Shown: positions 42,879 through 50,977 of the stretch, in pieces
How the letters are laid out: every line of letters begins with the position of its first letter
How positions within the stretch are numbered: the first letter of the stretch is position 1
Origin: Aestuariicoccus sp032586235
GTDB taxonomy: Bacteria; Pseudomonadota; Alphaproteobacteria; Rhodobacterales; Rhodobacteraceae
Length of the DNA stretch: 64,000 bases
Direction: 5' to 3'
Assembly: GCF_032586235.1 (NCBI RefSeq)
Contig: NZ_JAWHTD010000012.1
Location: forward strand, 1-64,000
Made by a program: the position numbers and the translations under genes
The notes under the pieces: model-generated
What the model saw: the letters and a program-made list of their open reading frames with translations, nothing else
What the model was told of the DNA's origin: nothing
Database searches by the model: none

Positions 42879-43157
42879 TCAGGTCTCTTCGCCAAAGCGA
42901 TCGGCAACCAACGCCTCGATCGCATCCGCCAGGGCCAGCGCGTCCGGCCCCGAGGTCTGAACCTCAATAGTGGTTCCTTTCGAGGCTGCCAACATCAAAA
43001 GGCCCATGATGCTGTCGCCGCTGGCCGTCAGCCCGTCCTTCAAGACCTCGGCCTGCGCGTCGAAGCCTTCGACGACCTCGACCAGCTTGGCCGAGGCCCG
43101 CGCGTGCAGGCCTTTCTCGTTCACGATCTTGAGGCTGCGGTGGACTGTGTCACTCAT
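42879..43157 (-). CDS. HPr-like phosphocarrier protein
   Basis: A 92-residue HPr/NPr. The phosphorylated His lies in NEKGLHARASAKLVEVVEGF. The Ser region is SGDSIMGLLMLAASKGTTIE, which HprK could phosphorylate. There is no sugar-transport EIIBC in the window, so it most likely belongs to a regulatory PTS together with the adjacent EIIA and HprK, with EI elsewhere. Confidence 0.92.
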   Translation of the reverse strand: MSDTVHRSLKIVNEKGLHARASAKLVEVVEGFDAQAEVLKDGLTASGDSIMGLLMLAASKGTTIEVQTSGPDALALADAIEALVADRFGEET

Positions 43158-43179
43158 GAGAGGGGGGCGCTTTCATCAT

Positions 43180-43593
43180 TCAGTCTGCGGAACCGGCGCC
43201 GTCCTTGGCGCGCACGTTCTGAGAATCGATATATTTCCGTCCGGCCTCTAGCGCATCGCGCACCGCGACCGCCACCGATTTGTCGCGGCTCTTGGCCAGT
43301 TTGATCAGCATCGGCAGGTTGGCGCCATAAAGGATGCGGCGGTCCTCGGGCTGGCAGGCCCGCAGGCTAAGGTTGGAGGGCGAGCCGCCGAACATGTCGG
43401 TCACCAGAACCACGCCGTCGCCGGTGTCGACCTGATCCGCCGCTGCGCAAATCTCGGCCTGCTTGGCGGCGCGGTCGTGGTCGGCCTCGATCGAGATCGC
43501 CTGGATGCCTTTCTGGTGACCGACCACATGCTCGACCGCCGCGAGGTATTCGCGCGCCAGCCCGCCATGTGCCACGATCACGATGCCGATCAA
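43180..43593 (-). CDS. PTS EIIA component, mannose type
   Basis: A 137-residue EIIA-Man domain. The active His is in GIVIVAHGGLAREYLAAVEH, and VVLVTDMFGGSPSNLSLRAC and ILYGANLPMLIKLAKSRD follow as in ManX domains. No EIIB/C/D partners are present, so it probably has a regulatory role. The start is TTG overlapping the rapZ stop by four bases (TTGA), followed 22 bases later by HPr. Confidence 0.92.
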   Translation of the reverse strand: MIGIVIVAHGGLAREYLAAVEHVVGHQKGIQAISIEADHDRAAKQAEICAAADQVDTGDGVVLVTDMFGGSPSNLSLRACQPEDRRILYGANLPMLIKLAKSRDKSVAVAVRDALEAGRKYIDSQNVRAKDGAGSAD

Positions 43594-44516
43594 CCCGGTG
43601 CCTTTCCGTCTGTTGGTGTCCTTGCGCCGGGCGTGAGGGGCAATCGCCTGCGCTCCAGCTCGCGATGCTTAATTGACACCTGCCAGCCTTCCGCCGCAAG
43701 GCCGCTTGCCACCTTTTCCGTCACGAATACCGACCTGTGTTGCCCGCCGGTACACCCGAAGCCCAGAGAAAAATGCGCCTTGCCCTCGGCCACATATGCC
43801 GGAAGAAGAAAAAGCGTCAATTCAATCGCCTTTTGGATGAATCCCGAAAATCGGTCGTCGTCCGAGACATACTCGGCGACGGCCGCGTCCAGCCCGGTCA
43901 TGCCGCGCAGCTCTGGCACCCAATGCGGGTTGCGCAGGAAGCGGCAGTCGAGCGCCATGTCGAGCCCCTGCGGCAGGCCGCGCTTGTAGGAGAACGAGTG
44001 CAGCGAGATCGCCATGCGCTGGCCGGTCTCCATGCCAAACCAGCCCTGCATTTCGCTGCGCAGGTCGTGCGGTGTCAGTTCGGTGGTGTCGATCAGAATG
44101 TCGGCGCCGATGCGGACGCCTTCGAGCAGGGCAATCTCGCGCGCAATGCCTTCCGTGGGCGTTTCGTCGGGGGCGAGCGGGTGGCGGCGGCGGGTTTCGG
44201 AATAGCGCCGGGCCAGCACCTCGGGGGCGCAGTCGAGATAAAGCAGCGAGGACGAGCGGTCTATGTTCGCATTCATCTGGGCGTGCAGATCAAGCAGGCC
44301 GCCTGCGGAAAACTCGCGGTTGCGCACGTCGATGCCCAGCGCCACGGGCCGCGCCAGTGCCGGACCCTCCATCAGGCGGGGGATCAGGCTGAGCGGCATG
44401 TTGTCGATCGCCTCATAGCCCAGATCCTCGAGCGCGTTGATCGCCGTGGCCCGCCCGGCCCCGGACGGGCCGGTGACCAGCACGACCCTGTGCGATCCCG
44501 GCGGTGACGGCGTCAT
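43590..44516 (-). CDS. rapZ: RNase adapter RapZ / P-loop nucleotide-binding protein
   Basis: A 308-residue protein of the RapZ/YvcJ family. The N-terminal P-loop is VLVTGPSGAGRATAINALED, then LGYEAIDNMPLSLIPRLME. The C-terminal domain has FSYKRGLPQGLDMALDCRFL and FSLGFGCTGGQHRSVFVTEK, the most conserved RapZ signatures. In enterobacteria it directs small-RNA control of glmS; in alphaproteobacteria it is usually kept next to hprK, as here. It overlaps hprK and EIIA genes by four bases each. Confidence 0.93.
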   Translation of the reverse strand: MTPSPPGSHRVVLVTGPSGAGRATAINALEDLGYEAIDNMPLSLIPRLMEGPALARPVALGIDVRNREFSAGGLLDLHAQMNANIDRSSSLLYLDCAPEVLARRYSETRRRHPLAPDETPTEGIAREIALLEGVRIGADILIDTTELTPHDLRSEMQGWFGMETGQRMAISLHSFSYKRGLPQGLDMALDCRFLRNPHWVPELRGMTGLDAAVAEYVSDDDRFSGFIQKAIELTLFLLPAYVAEGKAHFSLGFGCTGGQHRSVFVTEKVASGLAAEGWQVSIKHRELERRRLPLTPGARTPTDGKAPG

Positions 44517-44950
44517 TGTTCAGCATCCTTTCTTCCCACCCTGAGATATTGCACCAGGGCGGCGGGAAAACCGGGACTGTCGACCTTGTGAAGAAGCGGC
44601 AGCGATTGGCCCAGTATCGCCATGCTGCGCTGCGGCGGCAACCTCTGAATTTCGGTCTGGTCCAGATCGACAACGGCGGTCAGGATCGCGCCGTCCACCG
44701 CTTCGGCATGCAAAAGCCCGATGCCGCGCGCCTCGACGAGGCCCCGGATCGGCTCCGGGGCTGCGGCGGCGATGCCGTCGGGCGTTCGGCGCAGCACCAC
44801 CCGGTCGTCGGCCACCAACGCGGCCCCGCGCGCCATCAGTTCCAGCGCGAGGGTCGATTTGCCGGATCCGGCCTTGCCGAGGATCAGGAGCGCCCGCCCG
44901 CTCAGCGCCACGCAGCTGGCGTGCAGGACCGTCGTGTCCCGGCCGCGCAT
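44513..44950 (-). CDS. hprK: Short HPr kinase/phosphorylase
   Basis: A 145-residue protein representing only the C-terminal kinase domain, as is usual in alphaproteobacteria (Firmicutes HprK is about 310). LLILGKAGSGKSTLALELMA is the P-loop, and GAALVADDRVVLRRTPDGI contains the acidic Asp pair. It should phosphorylate a Ser of the neighbouring HPr. It follows chvG after four bases and overlaps rapZ. Confidence 0.92.
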   Translation of the reverse strand: MRGRDTTVLHASCVALSGRALLILGKAGSGKSTLALELMARGAALVADDRVVLRRTPDGIAAAAPEPIRGLVEARGIGLLHAEAVDGAILTAVVDLDQTEIQRLPPQRSMAILGQSLPLLHKVDSPGFPAALVQYLRVGRKDAEQ

Positions 44951-44954
44951 CCGC

Positions 44955-46679
44955 TCAGATCGGCAGGCCGACCACGAAGCGCGCGCCGAGCGGTTCGGAG
45001 GTCACGTCGGCCTCGGTCGGGCGGATGTTCTCGGCCCAGATCACGCCGCCATGCGCCTCGACGATCTGTTTCGAGATCGCCAGCCCCAGACCGGAATTGT
45101 TGCCGAAATCGTTTTCGGGGCGCTGCGAGTAGAACCGCTTGAAGATCTTCTGCAACGCCTCGTCGGGGATGCCGGGGCCGGTGTCCTCGACCACCACAAG
45201 CACGCGGTTGTCGCGCCGGCGCGCCCAGATGCGGATGGCGTCGCCATCCTCGCAAAAGCTAATGGCGTTGGTGATGAGGTTGACAAAGACCTGCGCCAGC
45301 CGCGGTTCCAGCCCGTGGATGGGGATCGGGCGGTTGGGCAGGTCGACGATGAACTCGATCCCCTTCTTGCGGGCATCTTCACCCAGGTATTGCGAGAGGT
45401 TGTTCAGCATGTCCAGCAGGTCGAACTGCTGTTCCTCTTCCTTGACCAGCTCGGAATCGAGCCGCGAGGCGTTCGAGATGTCGCTGACCAGACGGTCGAG
45501 CCGGCGCACGTCATGTTCGATGACATTGAGCAGCTTTTCGCGGTGATCCTCTTTCTTGACGATCCGCAGCGACCCGATGGCCGAGCGCAGCGACGCCAGC
45601 GGGTTCTTGATCTCATGCGCCACGTCGGCGGCGAATTGTTCGTTCGATTCGATCCGGTCGTAGAGCGCGCCGACCATGCCGCGCAACGCCCCCGACAGGC
45701 GGCCGATCTCGTCCGGGCGCGCGGTCAGGTCGGGAATGCGGATGCGCCCCGGGGCGACCGACCGGCTGTTGCGGTCGCGTCCCAGTTCGGCGGCATCCGC
45801 CAGGTCCGAGATCGGGTTCGAGATGGTCGAGGCCAGCACCAGGCTGAGCCCGATCGACACCAGTGTGGCGATCACGAACATCTGCAGCACGCGTTCCCGT
45901 TCGGCCCGCACAGCCGCGTCGATCTCGGCCGCGGTGGCGACGATGGCGACGGTGCCAAGGATGGTGCCGCCCTGCCGGATCGGCGTCAGCGCCGTAAACA
46001 CGGTTTCCCCGCCCGGCCCGCGCCCCGCGACGATGCGCGTGCGGGACGGATCGCCGGCCTCTATCATCCGGCGCACGCGGTCCTCGAGCACGATCTCGGT
46101 CAATGGGGCCGAAAGGCCGAAGAGCCGCGAGGCCCCCTGCCAGAGGCTGTTGAGGAAATCGGAAATCACGGTGCGCTTCGGCTCTGCGGCACCGGGCGGC
46201 GTAAGGCCGCGCAAGACGCCCTCGCGCTCGCCGACGAGGAAGTTGCCCGCGTCGAAGATCAGCAGGTCGATGCCGCTGCGCAGGTCGACACCGGCCAGCG
46301 TTCCGGTCACGTCGATGCCGTCCGACGCAACGAGGCTGACCGGCGCGCCGGGCGGCAGCTGCGCCTCGAAGATGTCGGCGATCAGCTCGACCTCGGTATA
46401 AAGCGCGGCCTGGGTCTGAACCGCCAGCGTATCGCGGGAGGAATTCAGCCAAAGGATCCCCGCCACGAGGATGTTGAGCGCGATCAGGTTGAAGGTGATG
46501 ATCTTGCGGGTCAGCGGCGAGCGGTTCAGCGAGAACACGCCGCGCCGGGCGCGGTTGGCCTGCAATTCCTGCGAAACCGTTCCGTCGGGCGCGACCCAGT
46601 CGTCGCCCAGAACGACATCTGAATCGCGCCGCTCGGCGGCGCGATCGTCGCTGTCTGGAATCCGCTCCGCAAGCGCCAT
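44955..46679 (-). CDS. chvG: Sensor histidine kinase ChvG
   Basis: A 574-residue kinase. TM1 (IITFNLIALNILVAGILWLN, about residues 60-80) and TM2 (MFVIATLVSIGLSLVLASTI, about 260-280) enclose a periplasmic stimulus-sensing domain, followed by HAMP. The phosphorylated His is in DVAHEIKNPLASLRSAIGSL (about 350) and the ATPase N/G boxes in FVNLITNAISFCED, VVVEDTGPGIPDEALQKIF and GNNSGLGLAISKQIVEAHGG. ChvG responds to acid and envelope stress in rhizobia. It pairs with ChvI three bases upstream and shares an operon with hprK. Confidence 0.94.
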   Translation of the reverse strand: MALAERIPDSDDRAAERRDSDVVLGDDWVAPDGTVSQELQANRARRGVFSLNRSPLTRKIITFNLIALNILVAGILWLNSSRDTLAVQTQAALYTEVELIADIFEAQLPPGAPVSLVASDGIDVTGTLAGVDLRSGIDLLIFDAGNFLVGEREGVLRGLTPPGAAEPKRTVISDFLNSLWQGASRLFGLSAPLTEIVLEDRVRRMIEAGDPSRTRIVAGRGPGGETVFTALTPIRQGGTILGTVAIVATAAEIDAAVRAERERVLQMFVIATLVSIGLSLVLASTISNPISDLADAAELGRDRNSRSVAPGRIRIPDLTARPDEIGRLSGALRGMVGALYDRIESNEQFAADVAHEIKNPLASLRSAIGSLRIVKKEDHREKLLNVIEHDVRRLDRLVSDISNASRLDSELVKEEEQQFDLLDMLNNLSQYLGEDARKKGIEFIVDLPNRPIPIHGLEPRLAQVFVNLITNAISFCEDGDAIRIWARRRDNRVLVVVEDTGPGIPDEALQKIFKRFYSQRPENDFGNNSGLGLAISKQIVEAHGGVIWAENIRPTEADVTSEPLGARFVVGLPI

Positions 46680-46682
46680 GGC

Positions 46683-47384
46683 TTACTCTTCGTTGTAGCG
46701 GTATCCGATACCGTAGAGCGTCTCGATGGCCGAGAAATCGTCATCGACGCTGCGCATCTTCTTGCGCAGGCGCTTGATGTGGCTGTCGATCGTGCGGTCG
46801 TCGACATAGACCTGGTCGTCATAGGCCACGTCCATCAGCTGATCGCGCGACTTCACGAATCCGGGGCGCTGAGCGAGCGCCTGCAACAGCAGGAATTCGG
46901 TCACGGTCAGCGAAACATCCTTGCCCTTCCAGGTCACCGAATGGCGCAGCGGGTCCATGGTCAGCGACCCGCGGGTCATCAGCTTGGTTTCCTCGGTGTC
47001 GCCGACGATGTCGCCCGCGACCGCCTCTTGCCGGCGCAGCAGCGCGCGGATGCGTTCGACCAGCAGGCGCTGGCTGAAAGGCTTCTTCACATAATCGTCC
47101 GCGCCCATCCGCAGGCCCAGAACCTCGTCGATCTCGTCGTCCTTGGAGGTCAGGAAAATCACCGGCATCTTGGATTTCTGGCGCACCCGCTGCAGCAAAT
47201 CCATGCCGTCCATGCGCGGCATCTTGATGTCAAAGACGGCCATGTCGGGCATTTTCTTGTTGAACGCGTCCAGCGCGGCCTGCCCGTCATTGTAAGTTTC
47301 AACTTCGAAGCCTTCGGCCTCAAGAGTCATGGACACCGATGTCAGGATGTTCCTGTCATCGTCCACAAGGGCGATTTTCGACAT
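46683..47384 (-). CDS. chvI: Response regulator ChvI
   Basis: A 233-residue OmpR-type regulator. The receiver domain has IALVDDDRNILTSVSMTLEA, Asp in DMAVFDIKMPRMDGMDLL, and Lys in DDYVKKPFSQRLLV. The DNA-binding domain has LTVTEFLLLQALAQRPGFV, DDRTIDSHIKRLRKKMRSVD and YGIGYRYNEE at the end. Location directly upstream of chvG and divergent from pckA matches chvI of alphaproteobacteria. It is the first gene of the chvI-chvG-hprK-rapZ-EIIA-HPr run. Confidence 0.94.
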   Translation of the reverse strand: MSKIALVDDDRNILTSVSMTLEAEGFEVETYNDGQAALDAFNKKMPDMAVFDIKMPRMDGMDLLQRVRQKSKMPVIFLTSKDDEIDEVLGLRMGADDYVKKPFSQRLLVERIRALLRRQEAVAGDIVGDTEETKLMTRGSLTMDPLRHSVTWKGKDVSLTVTEFLLLQALAQRPGFVKSRDQLMDVAYDDQVYVDDRTIDSHIKRLRKKMRSVDDDFSAIETLYGIGYRYNEE

Positions 47385-47723
47385 GGATTTGGTTTCCTTC
47401 GACTGCTCATTTGCCTGTTTTTTTCACCGTTATGCTGGATTTTTGCCTTTACAACAATCCCTAACTGCGATTCAGCAGGCGTTTCCCCCGTGATTGCACG
47501 TCAATTTCCGTAAGGAATGGCTAAATTGCCTCACCTTTAACCCTGAGCATTTGAATGGTTGCGCTAAACCGTCGTTGGTTGCGCTAACTGTGCGTTTGCG
47601 TCCTGTTCACGCCCCAAACCGACATGTTATGATCGTATATCCGCGGCATGATGCGGCGGAACGGCGCGGCAGCGCGCCTCAAATCGGACCGCCGCAGCTG
47701 GCGCGGCTACAGGAGCTTGGCAG
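47385..47723. other. Divergent chvI/pckA control region
   Basis: A 339-base gene-free spacer, A+T-richer than its flanks, with TTTTTTTC near 47420 and a TGGTTGCGCTAA direct repeat at 47556-47567 and 47576-47587. It should contain the chvI promoter on the left and the pckA promoter on the right. Confidence 0.6.
47556..47587. promoter_or_regulatory. Tandem 12-bp repeat upstream of pckA
   Basis: TGGTTGCGCTAA occurs twice with a 20-base period, about two helical turns, so bound proteins would lie on the same DNA face. The CGCTAA half matches half of a LacI-family operator (TTAGCGCTAA type). A regulator of central carbon metabolism such as the CceR-type protein of Rhodobacterales is a plausible but unproven binder. 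Confidence 0.45.
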
Positions 47724-49322
47724 ATGACATTTGGACGGGTGAACCCGCAATTCCGGCTTGAAGATCAGGGGATCGAAGGGCTGGGCAATGTCTATTACAA
47801 TCTTATGGAGCCCGCGCTGATCGAAGCCGCGCTCAAACGCGAGGAAGGCCGGCTCGGCAAGGGCGGGTGCTTTATGGTGTCCACGGGCAAGTTCACGGGC
47901 CGGTCGCCCAAGGACAAGCACGTCGTCAAGACCGACAGCGTCGCCGACAGCATCTGGTGGGACAACAACGCCGAAATGTCGCCCGAGGGCTTCGATGCAC
48001 TCTATGACGACATGATCGCCCATATGAAGGGGCGCGACTACTTTGTGCAGGACCTCGTGGGCGGCGCCGATCCGGCGCATTCCATCGACGTGCGCGTGGT
48101 GACCGAACTGGCCTGGCACGGTCTGTTCATCCGCCACATGCTGCGCCGCCCCGACCGCGACGAACTGGATGGGTTCACCGCCGATTTCACGGTCATCAAC
48201 TGCCCCAGCTTCCAGGCGGACCCCGAGCGCCACAACTGCCGGTCGGAAACCGTGATCGCGATGAACTTCGACCGCAAGCTGATCCTGATCGGCGGCACCG
48301 AATACGCGGGCGAGAACAAGAAATCGGTGTTCACGCTGCTGAACTATCTGCTGCCCGAAAAGGGCATCATGCCGATGCATTGCTCGGCCAACCATGCCAA
48401 GGGCAACCCGGTGGACACCGCGGTCTTCTTCGGTCTGTCGGGCACCGGCAAGACAACCCTGTCGGCCGATCCCGACCGCGTCCTGATCGGCGACGACGAA
48501 CATGGCTGGTCCGACCGCGGCACCTTCAACTTCGAAGGCGGCTGCTATGCCAAGACCATCAACCTCAGCCGCGAGGCTGAGCCCGAGATCTACGACACCA
48601 CGACCAAGTTCGGCACGGTGATCGAGAACATGGTCTATGACGAGGACACGTTCGAGCTCGATTTCGACGACGACAGCCTGACCGCCAACATGCGCTGCGC
48701 CTATCCGCTCGAATATATCTCGAACGCCTCGGCCACGGCGCTTGGCGGGCATCCCAAGAACATCATCATGCTGACCTGCGACGCCTTCGGCGTGCTGCCG
48801 CCCATCGCGCGGTTGACCCCGGCGCAGGCGATGTACCACTTCCTGTCGGGTTTCACCGCCAAGGTCGCCGGAACCGAACGCGGCGTGACCGAACCGCAGC
48901 CCACCTTCTCGACCTGCTTCGGCGCGCCCTTCATGCCGCGCCGCCCCGAGGTCTATGGCAACCTGCTGCGCGAAAAGATCGCCAAGCACGGCGCGACCTG
49001 CTGGCTGGTCAACACCGGCTGGACCGGCGGCGCCTTCGGCGAGGGTCAGCGGATGCCGATCAAGGCGACGCGAGCGCTGCTGACAGCGGCGCTCAGCGGC
49101 TCGCTGGCCGGAGCAGAGTTCCGCAAGGACCCGAATTTCGGCTTCGAGGTGCCGGTCGACGTGGCCGGCGTGCCGAACCTGCTGCTCGACCCGCGCAAGA
49201 CCTGGGAAGACAAGGCGGCATACGATGCGCAGGCGGAAAAGCTGGTGCAGATGTTCGCCGACAATTTCGCGCAATACGTGCCCTATATCGACGACGACGT
49301 GAAGGCCGCCGCCATCGGCTGA
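47724..49322 (+). CDS. pckA: Phosphoenolpyruvate carboxykinase (ATP)
   Basis: A 532-residue gluconeogenic enzyme converting oxaloacetate and ATP to phosphoenolpyruvate, ADP and CO2. The kinase-1a loop is FFGLSGTGKTTLSADPDRVL, preceded by STGKFTGRSPKDKHVVKTDS and HCSANHAKGNPVDTAVFFGL, with WLVNTGWTGGAFGEGQRMPI near the C-terminus. Full length for the ATP-dependent type. AGGAG precedes the ATG, and a strong terminator follows. Confidence 0.97.
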   Translation: MTFGRVNPQFRLEDQGIEGLGNVYYNLMEPALIEAALKREEGRLGKGGCFMVSTGKFTGRSPKDKHVVKTDSVADSIWWDNNAEMSPEGFDALYDDMIAHMKGRDYFVQDLVGGADPAHSIDVRVVTELAWHGLFIRHMLRRPDRDELDGFTADFTVINCPSFQADPERHNCRSETVIAMNFDRKLILIGGTEYAGENKKSVFTLLNYLLPEKGIMPMHCSANHAKGNPVDTAVFFGLSGTGKTTLSADPDRVLIGDDEHGWSDRGTFNFEGGCYAKTINLSREAEPEIYDTTTKFGTVIENMVYDEDTFELDFDDDSLTANMRCAYPLEYISNASATALGGHPKNIIMLTCDAFGVLPPIARLTPAQAMYHFLSGFTAKVAGTERGVTEPQPTFSTCFGAPFMPRRPEVYGNLLREKIAKHGATCWLVNTGWTGGAFGEGQRMPIKATRALLTAALSGSLAGAEFRKDPNFGFEVPVDVAGVPNLLLDPRKTWEDKAAYDAQAEKLVQMFADNFAQYVPYIDDDVKAAAIG

Positions 49323-49352
49323 CCCTCGGCCTCTCGCAGGGACCTGCGATTA

Positions 49353-49384
49353 CGCCCCGGCCACCCGGCCGGGGCGTTTTTTTT
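49353..49384 (+). terminator. Intrinsic terminator of pckA
   Basis: CGCCCCGGCC-ACCC-GGCCGGGGCG (10-bp perfect stem) followed by eight T residues, 30 bases after the stop codon. Confidence 0.95.
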
Positions 49385-49516
49385 GCGTGACGGCGTGTAA
49401 CCGCCGGGTGGGACGTGCCGGGGCGATTTCGCAAATACCAGCTCCATATCGTGGCGCGTGATGCGCCACCCCAAGAGGACGGATGCGAAGGCGAACGATT
49501 CGCGCTATGCTTCGCC

Positions 49517-50044
49517 ATGCGTTTCGTTTTTGCCTTCCTGCTGCTTTTGCCCGCCGCCGCCCTCGCCGCCCCGGCAGAGTTCGACCCCGCCCGTGTAGAC
49601 GTCACCCAAGGCGCCTTTTGCGAGGTGCCCTCGGTCGAGTCCCGCGACGCGCCCGACACGGCGGCGGGCAAGATCGACCTTTACGCCTCGACGCCCGAAT
49701 TCATGTGGCTGACGGCGCGGGTTCCGGCGGTGCACGGGATCACCTTCGGCGTGCGGACCCGGATTCTGGATGGCCGTATCCTCAACGGTGCGGTCGTGAC
49801 CCTGACCCATCCGCCGTTCAAGGGCACCGGCGTGACCCGGCAAAGCTATCTGACCAGCATCGGCGGCGGCGGTGTGTCGATCAACGCCTACACGTTCGAC
49901 CTGCCCGAGGAACTGGTCACCGGGACCTGGCGCTTTGAGGTTTCCCATCAGGGCCGCACGGTCTATACCGCCGCGTTCGAGGTCGTCCCCGCCCGTGCGA
50001 TGCCCGAGATCGCCGGGGCTTGCGGCGGCCTGCCGCTCAGCTGA
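49517..50044 (+). CDS. DUF3859 family exported protein
   Basis: A 175-residue protein with a clear signal peptide (MRFVFAFLLLLPAAALAAP). The mature part has FCEVPSVESRDAPDTAAGKI, PEFMWLTARVPAVHGITFGV and VTGTWRFEVSHQGRTVYTAA, which match the DUF3859 pattern of a small beta-rich periplasmic protein. Function is unknown. The longer upstream frame is rejected because it would bury the signal peptide. Confidence 0.8.
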   Translation: MRFVFAFLLLLPAAALAAPAEFDPARVDVTQGAFCEVPSVESRDAPDTAAGKIDLYASTPEFMWLTARVPAVHGITFGVRTRILDGRILNGAVVTLTHPPFKGTGVTRQSYLTSIGGGGVSINAYTFDLPEELVTGTWRFEVSHQGRTVYTAAFEVVPARAMPEIAGACGGLPLS

Positions 50045-50059
50045 GCGCCGTTCAGCCGC

Positions 50060-50830
50060 CTAGCCCAGAAACGCGCGCCGCACCAGATTGAGCCCACCCA
50101 CCAGCAGAACCGCCAGCGTCGCCTTACGGAAGGTCGCGTGGTCGATCCGGTCCTGGATTTTCCCGCCGATCCACATGCCCAGAACCGCCGGCGGGATCAT
50201 GGACAGCGAAAACAACATGGTCACCGGGTAGAGCACGCCCGACACCATATGCGCCAGTGTCAGCGCCACCGCGCCGAGGCCATAGATCACCCCCTGCACC
50301 CGCATCTGTTCGCGCTTTTCGGTGTTGAGCGCGGTCAGATAGGCCACCGTCGGCGGGCCCCAGATGCCCGCAAGCCCGCCCACCAGCCCGGTGAACGCGC
50401 CGAACGTCACCTCGAACCGCCGGGTGGGCGTCCGGTTCATGCGCGCCTGCCATCCCAGCAGCTGCGCCAGCGCGAAGGCGGCGACGGGTATCCCGATCAG
50501 CGCCATCATGACCTGCCCCGGCAGAAACGTCACCAGCTGCGCCGCCGACACCATCGCCAGCAGACCGGCCCCCAGAAACCAGCGGAACCGATGCACCGTT
50601 GCGATCGCCGCCGCGGGCCCCTGCCGCAGGGCCTGCATGCCGTTGGTGACCAGCGTGGGCAGGATCAACCCTGCAAGCGCCAGCCCCGGCGCCATGACGC
50701 TGCTCAGCCCCGAGATGATGATCATCGGCATCGCAAAGCCGACCACGCCCTTGACGACGCCCGCAAGGAACGCAACTCCTGTGGCTAGGACCAGGACAAT
50801 CGGCGGGAAGACATCGAAAAAGCTTTCCAT
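50060..50830 (-). CDS. Sulfite exporter TauE/SafE family permease
   Basis: A 256-residue membrane protein with about eight hydrophobic segments. The first repeat is VLATGVAFLAGVVKGVVGFA, the typical GxxxGxVGFG-like TauE motif, and the second repeat contains FGAFTGLVGGLAGIWGPPTV. The family moves sulfite, sulfoacetate or other organic anions; the substrate is unknown. It is divergent from mcd. Confidence 0.9.
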   Translation of the reverse strand: MESFFDVFPPIVLVLATGVAFLAGVVKGVVGFAMPMIIISGLSSVMAPGLALAGLILPTLVTNGMQALRQGPAAAIATVHRFRWFLGAGLLAMVSAAQLVTFLPGQVMMALIGIPVAAFALAQLLGWQARMNRTPTRRFEVTFGAFTGLVGGLAGIWGPPTVAYLTALNTEKREQMRVQGVIYGLGAVALTLAHMVSGVLYPVTMLFSLSMIPPAVLGMWIGGKIQDRIDHATFRKATLAVLLVGGLNLVRRAFLG

Positions 50831-50977
50831 GCCGCCTGCTTACCACGCAGCATCCACGCTGCACCGCAAAAATAGTTTGCGCAATAATAGAACAACATGC
50901 CGCATCAAATGGTATTTTTGTTGCGCTGCACCTGCGAAATAGCTATCCCGGGCGGAACAGGACAAAGGAGCTGATTC

